Source of the DNA: Streptomyces sabulosicollis
GTDB taxonomy: Bacteria; Actinomycetota; Actinomycetes; Streptomycetales; Streptomycetaceae
Length of the DNA stretch: 49,804 nucleotides
Direction: 5' to 3'
NCBI RefSeq assembly: GCF_016103465.1
Contig: NZ_JAEEAP010000013.1
Span: forward strand, 1 to 49,804
Of this stretch, positions 43,549 through 49,804 are shown one piece after another; within the stretch, counting starts at the first letter, position 1; each line of letters begins with the position of its first letter. The position numbers and the translations under genes were made by a program. Below the pieces are notes generated by a model. The model did not search any database, was not told the origin of the DNA, and saw only the letters and a list, made by a program, of their open reading frames with translations.

Positions 43549-44801
43549 CACAGTTGCCGGGCCTCCTCGACACCGAGGCGATCCGCAAGGACTTCCCGGT
43601 CCTGGACCGGGTCGTCCACGACGGCCAGCGGCTCGTCTACCTGGACAACGCGGCGACCTCGCAGAAGCCGCGCCAGGTGCTGGACGTGCTGAACGACTAC
43701 TACGAGCGCTCCAACGCCAATGTGCACCGGGGCGTCCATGTGCTCGCCGAGGAGGCCACGGCGCTGTACGAGGGCGCCCGCGACAAGGTCGCCGCCTTCG
43801 TCAACGCTCCCAGCCGCGACGAGGTGATCTTCACCAAGAACGCGTCGGAGTCCCTCAACCTGGTCGCCAACATGCTCGGCTGGGCCGATGAGCCCTACCG
43901 GGTGGACCAGGACACCGAGATCGTCATCACCGAGATGGAGCACCACTCCAACATCGTTCCGTGGCAGCTGCTCTCGCAGCGCACCGGCGCGAAGCTGAAG
44001 TGGTTCGGCCTCACCGAGGACGGCCGCCTCGACCTGTCGGAGATAGAGCAGATCATCACCGAGAAGACCAAGGTCGTCTCGTTCGTGCTGGTCTCCAACA
44101 TCCTCGGCACGGTCAACCCGGTCGAGGCGATCGTCCGCCGCGCCCAGGACGTCGGCGCCCTCGTGGTGATCGACGCCTCCCAGGCCGCCCCGCACATGAC
44201 GCTGGACGTCCAGGCGCTCCAGGCCGACTTCGTGGCCTTCACCGGCCACAAGATGTGCGGCCCGACCGGTATCGGGGTGCTGTGGGGCCGCCAGGAGCTG
44301 CTGGAGGACCTGCCTCCGTTCCTCGGCGGCGGCGAGATGATCGAGACCGTCTCGATGCACTCGTCCACCTACGCCCCGGCGCCGCACAAGTTCGAGGCCG
44401 GTACGCCCCCGATCGCCCAGGCCGTCGGCCTCGGCGCGGCCGTGGACTACCTCACCTCGATCGGCATGGACAACATCACCCGCCATGAGCACGCCCTCAC
44501 GCACTACGCGGTCGGCAGGCTCCTGGAGGTGCCGGACCTTCGCATCATCGGCCCCACCACGGCCGAGGAGCGCGGCGCCACGATCTCCTTCACGCTCGGC
44601 GACATCCACCCCCACGATGTGGGCCAGGTGCTGGACGAGCAGGGGATCGCGGTCCGGGTCGGCCACCACTGCGCCCGCCCGGTGTGCCTGCGCTACGGAA
44701 TTCCGGCGACCACCCGAGCGTCGTTCTATCTGTACTCCACGCCGGCCGAGGTCGACGCCTTGGTGGAGGGCCTGGAGCACGTACGGAACTTCTTCGGGTA
44801 G
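43545..44801 (+). CDS. sufS: Cysteine desulfurase SufS (group II)
   Basis: PLP enzyme that takes sulfur from cysteine for Fe-S assembly. The 418-aa product has YLDNAATSQKPRQVLDVL (near residue 26), the PLP-contact NVHRGVHVLAEEAT (near 59), HHSNIVPWQ (near 129), the PLP-Lys in DFVAFTGHKMCGPTG (near 229-243) and the persulfide Cys376 in VRVGHHCARPVCLRYG. The short active-site loop and RxGHHCAxP sequence define group II (SufS). GTG at 43545 overlaps the sufC stop. sufU follows 11 nt downstream. Confidence 0.97.
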   Translation: MTQLPGLLDTEAIRKDFPVLDRVVHDGQRLVYLDNAATSQKPRQVLDVLNDYYERSNANVHRGVHVLAEEATALYEGARDKVAAFVNAPSRDEVIFTKNASESLNLVANMLGWADEPYRVDQDTEIVITEMEHHSNIVPWQLLSQRTGAKLKWFGLTEDGRLDLSEIEQIITEKTKVVSFVLVSNILGTVNPVEAIVRRAQDVGALVVIDASQAAPHMTLDVQALQADFVAFTGHKMCGPTGIGVLWGRQELLEDLPPFLGGGEMIETVSMHSSTYAPAPHKFEAGTPPIAQAVGLGAAVDYLTSIGMDNITRHEHALTHYAVGRLLEVPDLRIIGPTTAEERGATISFTLGDIHPHDVGQVLDEQGIAVRVGHHCARPVCLRYGIPATTRASFYLYSTPAEVDALVEGLEHVRNFFG

Positions 44802-44812
44802 GGGCGTGCCGC

Positions 44813-45277
44813 GTGAAGCTGGATTCGATGTACCAGGACGTCATCCTGGACCACTACAAGAACCCCCACGGCCGGGGGCTGAGGGACGGCGACGCAGAGG
44901 TACACCATGTCAATCCCACCTGCGGTGACGAGATCACGCTCCGGGTGCGGCTTGACGGCGACACCATCGAGGACGTGAGCTACGAGGGCCAGGGCTGTTC
45001 CATCAGCCAGGCCAGCGCCTCCGTGCTCAATGAGCTGCTGGTGGGCAAGGAGCTGGCCGAGGCCCGCAGGATCCAGGAGACCTTCCTGGAGCTGATGCAG
45101 TCCAAGGGCAAGTCCGAGCCGGACGACGCCATGGAGGAGGTGCTGGAGGACGCGATCGCGTTCGCCGGTGTCTCCAAGTACCCGGCCCGTGTGAAATGCG
45201 CCCTGCTGAGCTGGATGGCGTGGAAGGATGCCACGGCGCAGGCGCTGGGCGAGACCGCCGGAGGGAAGACCGCATGA
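44813..45277 (+). CDS. sufU: SufU zinc-dependent sulfurtransferase
   Basis: 154 aa IscU-like protein. In Gram-positive bacteria SufU accepts persulfide sulfur from SufS through a zinc site and hands it on to the SufBCD scaffold. Ligands are C37 with Asp39-like in NPTCGDEI, C62 in GQGCSISQAS and C129 in RVKCALLSW. The ~20-residue SufU-specific insertion between the second and third Cys (GKSEPDDAMEEVLED region) is present, distinguishing it from IscU. GTG at 44813 has GGGG 8 nt upstream; the reading frame is open further upstream only as a shadow of sufS. The stop overlaps the next gene (ATGA). Confidence 0.96.
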   Translation: MKLDSMYQDVILDHYKNPHGRGLRDGDAEVHHVNPTCGDEITLRVRLDGDTIEDVSYEGQGCSISQASASVLNELLVGKELAEARRIQETFLELMQSKGKSEPDDAMEEVLEDAIAFAGVSKYPARVKCALLSWMAWKDATAQALGETAGGKTA

Positions 45278-45609
45278 GTGAGAACGTGACCACCACCAAG
45301 CCCGCCAGCGAGGAAGAGGTCCGCGAGGCCCTGTACGACGTCGTGGACCCCGAGCTGGGCATCGACGTGGTCAATCTCGGTCTGGTCTACGGAATCCACG
45401 TCGACGACGGCAATATCGCCACCATCGACATGACGCTCACCTCGGCGGCCTGTCCGCTGACCGATGTCATCGAGGACCAGGCCAAGTCCGCGACCGACGG
45501 CATCGTCAACGAGCTGCGGATCAACTGGGTCTGGATGCCGCCGTGGGGCCCGGACAAGATCACCGACGATGGGCGTGAGCAGCTGCGCGCGCTCGGCTTC
45601 AACGTCTGA
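45274..45609 (+). CDS. sufT: SufT / MIP18 (DUF59) family Fe-S maturation protein
   Basis: 111 aa, DUF59 domain over nearly the whole length: EEVREALYDVVDPELGIDVV (near residues 14-33), NLGLVYGIHVD, MTLTSAACPLTDVIEDQA with the conserved Cys (near 61), and VWMPPWGPDKIT. Such proteins (SufT, PaaD, eukaryotic CIA2) help mature or traffic Fe-S clusters. It is the last gene of the suf operon, ATGA-coupled to sufU, and is followed by a strong terminator. Confidence 0.93.
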   Translation: MSENVTTTKPASEEEVREALYDVVDPELGIDVVNLGLVYGIHVDDGNIATIDMTLTSAACPLTDVIEDQAKSATDGIVNELRINWVWMPPWGPDKITDDGREQLRALGFNV

Positions 45610-45638
45610 GCGTCCGGCGGCCCGCTGGGCCTCGTGAG

Positions 45639-45666
45639 CGGCCCCCGTGGATCGGCACGGGGGCCG
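45639..45666 (+). terminator. Terminator of the suf operon
   Basis: CGGCCCCCGTG (45639-45649) and its complement (45656-45666) form a perfect 11-bp stem with the loop GATCGG, followed by TTCGTGTG. It begins 30 nt after the sufT stop. Confidence 0.85.
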
Positions 45667-45696
45667 TTCGTGTGTCCGTAACCCCCGGGTCTAGGT

Positions 45697-45740
45697 GTTG
45701 TGTACGCCCGTACACAACGCTGTGTACGCTCGTACGTATG
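45697..45740 (+). promoter_or_regulatory. Twin TetR operators overlapping a leaderless SMR promoter
   Basis: Site 1 (45697-45718) is a perfect palindrome with half-site GTTGTGTACG around CC. Site 2 (about 45721-45738) repeats the TGTGTACG-N2-CGTAC core imperfectly. Centres are 24 bp apart. TACGCT (45725-45730) is -10-like, 7 nt before the ATG at 45738, with a weak TGTACG 18 nt upstream, so both sites cover the promoter and the second reaches the start codon. The adjacent TetR gene is the obvious ligand. Confidence 0.8.
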
Positions 45741-46058
45741 GCATATGTGACGCTCTCCGGGGCCATCCTGGCCGAGATCCTGGCGACGACCTCGATGAAG
45801 TACAGCGAAGGCTTCAGCAGGCTCTGGCCCTCGCTGGCCACGGGCGCGGGCTATCTGCTCTCCTTCCTGCTGCTCGCCCACACGCTCAAGTCCATCTCCG
45901 TCAGCACCGCCTACGCCATATGGTCCGGGGCCGGGACCGCCGTCATCGCCGCGATCGGCATGCTCTTCCTGGGGGAGGCGATGACCGCCGCCAAGGTGCT
46001 CGGCGTGCTGCTGGTCATCGCCGGGGTGGTGGTGCTCAATCTGAACGGCGCCCACTGA
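45738..46058 (+). CDS. Small multidrug resistance (SMR) family transporter
   Basis: 106 aa with four TM segments. It has the SMR signature: membrane-embedded Glu in TM1 (SGAILAEILATTSMKYSEGF, E near residue 12), SxxYAIWSGAGT in TM2/3 (TAYAIWSGAGTAVIAAIGM, W near 61) and FLGEAMTAAKVLGVLLVIAG. This is the EmrE/QacC branch of proton-coupled pumps that export quaternary ammonium compounds and cationic dyes, working as an antiparallel or paired dimer. No SD precedes the ATG, fitting a leaderless mRNA. It shares one base with the tetR start (TGATG). Confidence 0.93.
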   Translation: MAYVTLSGAILAEILATTSMKYSEGFSRLWPSLATGAGYLLSFLLLAHTLKSISVSTAYAIWSGAGTAVIAAIGMLFLGEAMTAAKVLGVLLVIAGVVVLNLNGAH

Positions 46059-46600
46059 TGGGCCGCCGCTACGACCCCGAGCGGCGGCAGCGGATCATCG
46101 ACGCCGCGATCACGGTGGTGGGGGAGCGCGGGATCGCGGCGCTCAGCCACCGGGCCGTGGCCGCCGCGGCCGACGTGCCGCTCGGCTCGACCACGTACCA
46201 CTTCGCGACGCTCGACGATCTGCTGGTCGCCGCCCTGGAGCAGGTCAACGCCGAGTGGCTGGCCGATGTGGAGCGCTGGGTGCGCGAAGCGCCCCGCGAG
46301 GCGTCGCCCGCGGACGCGATGGCGGAGCTGATGGAGCGGATGCTGCGGGGGGACCGCAAGCGGCTGGAGCTGGAGTACGAGCTGTATCTGGCCGCCCTCC
46401 GGCGCGCCTCGGTGCGGCCCATCGTCGCCCGCTACCTCGACGACACGGCGACGGTGCTGGCGCGGCGCACCGGCGGTGATCCGGACGTGGCACGCCAGGT
46501 CGGCGCCCTGTTCGACGGGCTGCTGCTGCAGTACCTGCTGACCGGGCGGCCCTTCGACCGGGCCGAGGTGCGGGCGGCGTTCGCGCGGATGACCCGCTGA
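46058..46600 (+). CDS. TetR family transcriptional repressor of the SMR pump
   Basis: 180 aa. The N-terminal HTH is [20 protein letters not shown] followed by [21 protein letters not shown] (cited as [10 protein letters not shown] and GSTTYHF; residues about 8-48), the standard TetR DNA-binding core. The rest is a helical ligand domain with [12 protein letters not shown] and a C-terminal [12 protein letters not shown] dimer helix. It is translated by stop-start overlap from the pump gene, so pump and repressor are made together. It probably represses at the twin palindromes and is released by pump substrates, as for QacR and similar SMR-linked regulators. Confidence 0.93.
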   Translation: MGRRYDPERRQRIIDAAITVVGERGIAALSHRAVAAAADVPLGSTTYHFATLDDLLVAALEQVNAEWLADVERWVREAPREASPADAMAELMERMLRGDRKRLELEYELYLAALRRASVRPIVARYLDDTATVLARRTGGDPDVARQVGALFDGLLLQYLLTGRPFDRAEVRAAFARMTR

Positions 46601-46699
46601 CCGGGCGACGGTCGGGGAACCGGATCCGTCCCTTCCCGGCCGCGTAGCAGGGATCGTCCTCTCGATGAGACCGGTTCGCCTCCCGGGCCCGGCTCCGGT

Positions 46700-46705
46700 T
46701 AGCGT
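46700..46705 (+). promoter_or_regulatory. -10 element of a probable leaderless dapD promoter
   Basis: TAGCGT lies 7 nt before the ATG at 46713, with TTCGCC (46675-46680) 19 nt upstream. No SD is visible. Confidence 0.5.
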
Positions 46706-46712
46706 TCTGACC

Positions 46713-47702
46713 ATGACCGATGCACCCACCACCACCCCCACCGGCGCCGTCGCCGCCGGTCTCGCCACTCTCACCGAGGACGGCACCGTCCTGGACACCT
46801 GGTTCCCGGCGCCCGAGCTGACCGCCGAGCCCGGCCCGGCCGGGACCGAGCGGCTCGATGCGGAGGGCACCACGCGACTGCTGGGCGAGACCGCCCTCAA
46901 GGCGGTCGGACCGGACCCCCGGCGCGGCGTCGAGGTCGTCGCCGTTCGCACGGTCATCGCCTCGCTCGACGAGAAGCCCAGGGACGCGCACGACGTCTAT
47001 CTGCGGCTGCATCTGCTCAGCCACCGGCTGGTCAGGCCGCACGGGCTGAGCCTGGACGGCCAGTTCGGCCTCCTCGCCAACGTCGCCTGGACCTCTCTCG
47101 GCCCCGTCGCCGCCGACCAGGTGGAGCGGGCCCGGCTCGCCGCCCGCGCCGAGGGGCTGCAGCTGTCGGTGACCAGTGTCGACAAGTTCCCCCGGATGAC
47201 CGACTACGTCGTCCCCGCCGGTGTCCGCATCGGCGACGCCGACCGGGTCCGCCTCGGCGCCCACCTCGCCCCCGGGACCACGGTCATGCACGAGGGCTTC
47301 GTCAACTTCAACGCCGGCACGCTCGGCACCTCCATGGTCGAGGGCCGGATCAGCGCGGGCGTCGTGGTCGGCGACGGCTCCGACGTCGGCGGCGGTGCGT
47401 CGATCATGGGCACCCTGTCCGGCGGCGGCAAGCAGACGATCACCATCGGCGAGCGCTGCCTGCTCGGCGCCGAGGCGGGGCTGGGCATCTCGCTCGGCGA
47501 CGACTGCATCGTCGAGGCGGGGCTGTACGTGACGGCGGGCACCCGCATCACGCTCCCGGACGGCAAGATCGCCAAGGCCCTGGAGCTGTCCGGCGTCAAC
47601 AACCTCCTCTTCCGCCGCAACTCCATCACCGGCGCGGTCGAGGCGCTGCCCCGCACCGGCTCCTGGGGCGGGCTGAACGAGGCGCTGCACAGCCACAACT
47701 GA
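46713..47702 (+). CDS. dapD: 2,3,4,5-tetrahydropyridine-2,6-dicarboxylate N-succinyltransferase
   Basis: Catalyses the succinyl-CoA-dependent step of the diaminopimelate/lysine pathway, needed for peptidoglycan. The 329-aa actinobacterial-type DapD has an N-terminal domain ([28 protein letters not shown]), then the left-handed beta-helix of hexapeptide repeats ([20 protein letters not shown] onward to about residue 290) with the active-site stretch [14 protein letters not shown] (near 191-204) and [18 protein letters not shown] at 46713 fits both the leaderless promoter and the family N-terminus; the open frame reaches 46665. It is monocistronic, ending at a strong hairpin. Confidence 0.95.
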   Translation: MTDAPTTTPTGAVAAGLATLTEDGTVLDTWFPAPELTAEPGPAGTERLDAEGTTRLLGETALKAVGPDPRRGVEVVAVRTVIASLDEKPRDAHDVYLRLHLLSHRLVRPHGLSLDGQFGLLANVAWTSLGPVAADQVERARLAARAEGLQLSVTSVDKFPRMTDYVVPAGVRIGDADRVRLGAHLAPGTTVMHEGFVNFNAGTLGTSMVEGRISAGVVVGDGSDVGGGASIMGTLSGGGKQTITIGERCLLGAEAGLGISLGDDCIVEAGLYVTAGTRITLPDGKIAKALELSGVNNLLFRRNSITGAVEALPRTGSWGGLNEALHSHN

Positions 47703-47726
47703 GTTGGGGCGCGCCGGGTTTCGTCG

Positions 47727-47758
47727 CCGGGGTGCGGGGGCAGGCCCCCGCACCCCGG
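47727..47758. terminator. Bidirectional terminator between dapD and the nuclease gene
   Basis: CCGGGGTGCGGGGG (47727-47740) and its complement (47745-47758) form a perfect 14-bp stem with the loop CAGG. A second palindrome, GCGCCCCT-C-AGGGGCGC (47762-47778), spans the stop codon of the convergent nuclease gene. Confidence 0.88.
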
Positions 47759-47768
47759 GAAGCGCCCC

Positions 47769-49595
47769 TCAGGGGCGCACGCGCACCACCTGCGGGTCGT
47801 GGTCGCTGGACTGGTCCGAGAACTCGGCGTTGATGTGCACGATGTCGTAGTCGGCGCGGCGCAGCGCACGGCTGGTCAGGATGTGGTCCAGCACCTGCGC
47901 ATTGCCGTTGTAGACATAGCCGTAGCGCTCGTCCCTCGGCAGCCGGTTCACCAGGTCCGTCAGCACACCGCCCCGGGTGAGGTCGGCCAGCGCGGGCGAG
48001 AACTGGTAGTCGTTGAGGTCGCCCGCGACGACCACCGCCGCCTTCGGGTCGGCGCTCAGCAGGGCCTTGACGAAGGTGTTGACCGCCGTGGCCTGTCCGG
48101 TGCGCTGGGTCTCCGAGGAGCGGGCCGGGGGCTGGAAGCGGCTGTCCAGGCCCTGGTCGCCGCCCTTGGAGTTGAAGTGGTTGGCGACCACGAACACCGG
48201 GCGGCCCCGGAAGGAGAACTGCCCGACCAGCGGCTTGCGGCTGTCCTTCCAGACCCCGTTCGCCGGGTCGATACGGCCGGGGGAGGCCGACAGCGCGGCC
48301 TTGCCGCCCTTCCGCTCGACCGTCACGGGCGTGGTGGAGTCGCCGCCGGGGATGTCGGTGAAGGAGACCCGCTCCGGGTTGTAGAGGAACGCCACGCGGA
48401 TGTTGCCGCCCGGCTCGCCGCCGTCCTGGTCGTCCACCGGATTGATCTGGCGCCACTCGTAGGCGGGCCCGCCCGCCGCCTTGATCGCGTCGGTGAGCTT
48501 CTCGAGCGTGGCGTCGGCGCTCACCACCGAGTCGTTCGTCGCGCCGTTGTCGTCCTGGACCTCCTCCAGGGCGACGATGTCCGGGGAGGCGAGGTGCTCC
48601 ACAAGGCCGGTGGCCAGCCGGTCGAACTTCGACTGGGCGGTCCTGGGGGAGAGGTTCTCCACGTTGTAGGTGGCGATGGAGAGCTCGTCCGCCTCCTGCC
48701 CGCGGGTGGTCTCCCGCCGCGGGCCGTGGTCGGCGAGTTCGCCCATCGCGGTGGCCGCGATCGTGTAGCCGCCGAAGTTGTCGTAGTCCAGCGGCCCGGC
48801 CGTGGTGCCGGTCAGCGCGTCGCCGACGTCCGCCACGGGGAACGGGTGCTCGGCGTAGGGGAGGAGGGAGACCACCTTCACCCGGCCCGGGTTCGGGTCG
48901 CGGTACGAGCCGTAGAGGGCGCCGCCGCGCGCGGTGCGCTGGTGGCGGGGTTCGGCGGTGACCCACAGCTCCTTGTAGGTGTTGCTCGCACCGACCACGG
49001 GGGCGTCCTTGACCGAGACCCGCATGCCCTCCAGCGACTCGTAGCGGTCCAGGGCGTAGGAGCGCGGCCGCAGCGTCAGCCCCTCGATGGAGTCTCCACC
49101 GGCGTCCGGGGCGTAGCGGCCGGGGATCGTGGAGGGGGTGAGCCGGTAGGCGGCGGGCAGCGCGTTGCCGGAGGACCGGACCGTCCAGGTCGCCTTGGAG
49201 AGCTCGGTGAGCGACTGCCCACCGGCGTCCTTGCCGCCCGGGTAGTACTCGGACACCGTCCCGGAGACCAGCACCGCGTCGCCCACGGTGACGGAGGGCG
49301 TGGTCGATCCGGTGAAGACGAAGACCGCCTCGCTGGTGGCCGCGTCCCCGTCGGGCCGGGTGTCCTGGATCCAGAAGCCGCGCGAGGAGCCGAAGGCGCG
49401 TATCGCCGTGACCGTGCCGGGGACGTCGCTCACCTGCTGTCCGGCGAGCGGGGATATCCGGGTGCTGCCCTGGATGTCATGGATGCGGACCTCGGCGGCG
49501 GAGGCCGACGAGGGCACGACGAGCAGCCCGGCCGCGAGGGCCGAGGCGGCGACGGCGGTGAGGGCGACGGGTCCGCGCGGGGCGCGAAGGGACAT
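47769..49595 (-). CDS. Secreted endonuclease/exonuclease/phosphatase (EEP) family nuclease with OB-fold domain
   Basis: 608 aa. The Sec signal peptide (SLRAPRGPVALTAVAASALA, cleavage near SASA-AEV, residue about 33) is followed by an OB-fold/YhcR-like region (IHDIQGSTRISPLAGQQVSD, VPGTVTAIRAF) and, from about residue 303, a DNase I-like EEP domain with IATYNVENL, DIVALEEVQD (Mg Glu), FVVANHFNSKG (His), VVAGDLNDYQ (Asp/Asn), DHILTS and the terminal SSDHDPQVV catalytic Asp-His. This is the ExeM/extracellular-nuclease architecture that degrades environmental DNA, for nutrients or phosphate. ATG at 49595 has GGAGG 8 nt upstream; the open frame continues to 49790 without a signal peptide. Confidence 0.93.
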   Translation of the reverse strand: MSLRAPRGPVALTAVAASALAAGLLVVPSSASAAEVRIHDIQGSTRISPLAGQQVSDVPGTVTAIRAFGSSRGFWIQDTRPDGDAATSEAVFVFTGSTTPSVTVGDAVLVSGTVSEYYPGGKDAGGQSLTELSKATWTVRSSGNALPAAYRLTPSTIPGRYAPDAGGDSIEGLTLRPRSYALDRYESLEGMRVSVKDAPVVGASNTYKELWVTAEPRHQRTARGGALYGSYRDPNPGRVKVVSLLPYAEHPFPVADVGDALTGTTAGPLDYDNFGGYTIAATAMGELADHGPRRETTRGQEADELSIATYNVENLSPRTAQSKFDRLATGLVEHLASPDIVALEEVQDDNGATNDSVVSADATLEKLTDAIKAAGGPAYEWRQINPVDDQDGGEPGGNIRVAFLYNPERVSFTDIPGGDSTTPVTVERKGGKAALSASPGRIDPANGVWKDSRKPLVGQFSFRGRPVFVVANHFNSKGGDQGLDSRFQPPARSSETQRTGQATAVNTFVKALLSADPKAAVVVAGDLNDYQFSPALADLTRGGVLTDLVNRLPRDERYGYVYNGNAQVLDHILTSRALRRADYDIVHINAEFSDQSSDHDPQVVRVRP

Positions 49596-49650
49596 GGTGG
49601 TGGCCTCCGGAAAGGAGTGAACGGCGAGGAATGAGCCTCTACGCGCGTCA

Positions 49651-49679
49651 ATCTCTTTCCTCGCCACGGAAGTTGTCAA
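49651..49679 (-). promoter_or_regulatory. Candidate promoter of the secreted nuclease gene
   Basis: A perfect -35, TTGACA (49674-49679, minus strand), is followed at 17 nt by the poor -10 AGAGAT (49651-49656). The rest of 49680-49804 is GC-rich, with two tandem copies of CCGCCCCGGC at 49741-49760, and shows no gene. Confidence 0.35.
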
Positions 49680-49804
49680 GGGAGGACGGGTGGCTCGGGC
49701 ATGGCGGGAGCGGGACGGAAACATGAACGTGGGCCGCCGCCCGCCCCGGCCCGCCCCGGCCCGTCCCCGGCGTCCCCTCGCCGGATACACGCCTCCCCTG
49801 GGAC

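Overview
The window is a contiguous stretch of core chromosome from a Streptomyces-type actinomycete. The evidence is very high GC with G/C-ending codons, frequent GTG starts, ATGA/GTGA overlaps between operon genes, a WhiA sporulation regulator, RbpA, a mycothiol-dependent-isomerase-family protein, and GC-rich hairpin terminators without U-tracts. The gene order follows a block I know from Streptomyces and, in part, Mycobacterium: uvrC-rapZ-yvcK-whiA, gap-pgk-tpiA-secG, tkt-tal-zwf-opcA-pgl, ctaB/ctaA, sufR-sufBDCSU. The first 14 bases match the end of the Nextera transposase adapter, so base 1 is probably a contig end rather than native sequence.

Layout. 1-355: short tandem repeat, promoter candidate and a probable yybP-ykoY (Mn2+) riboswitch in front of a TerC-family metal exporter (355-1359). 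1450-4289 (minus): MHS-type transporter, MBL-fold hydrolase and DinB/maleylpyruvate-isomerase-like protein. 4519-7536: uvrA. 7622-9627 (minus): PfkB sugar kinase and LacI regulator, with a 32-bp operator palindrome upstream. 9885-10310: Tat-exported Rieske lipoprotein. 10469-15610: the coupled set uvrC-rapZ-yvcK-whiA. 15607-15991: degenerate ~33-bp repeats, then a strong terminator. 15992-18958: large secreted M14 carboxypeptidase. 19134-23099: lower glycolysis (gap, pgk, tpiA), secG and rbpA. 23256-26198: MFS exporter and pgi. 26283-32979 (minus): pentose phosphate operon tkt-tal-zwf-opcA-pgl, facing pgi across a perfect 24-bp hairpin. 33363-36941: ctaB, a small hypothetical, a FluG-like amidohydrolase and ctaA. 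37084-38780 (minus): ABC-2 exporter. 38976-45609: complete SUF operon sufR-sufB-sufD-Rieske-sufC-sufS-sufU-sufT. 45738-46600: SMR pump with its TetR repressor. 46713-47702: dapD. 47769-49595 (minus): secreted OB-fold/EEP nuclease.

Functionally the region joins central carbon metabolism (glycolysis and the NADPH-producing pentose phosphate pathway), heme A and Fe-S cofactor synthesis for respiration, nucleotide excision repair (uvrA, uvrC) and developmental control (whiA). No phage, IS element, CRISPR array, rRNA or tRNA was recognised, and all genes look intact. The most interesting signals are regulatory: the riboswitch with mutually exclusive P1 and anti-Shine-Dalgarno pairings, twin TetR operators on the SMR start, a DmdR/IdeR-like iron box and a SufR box before the suf operon, and about eight genes with leaderless promoter geometry. 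On the protein side, UvrC carries a collagen-like insertion and UvrA a histone-like Lys/Ala tail.
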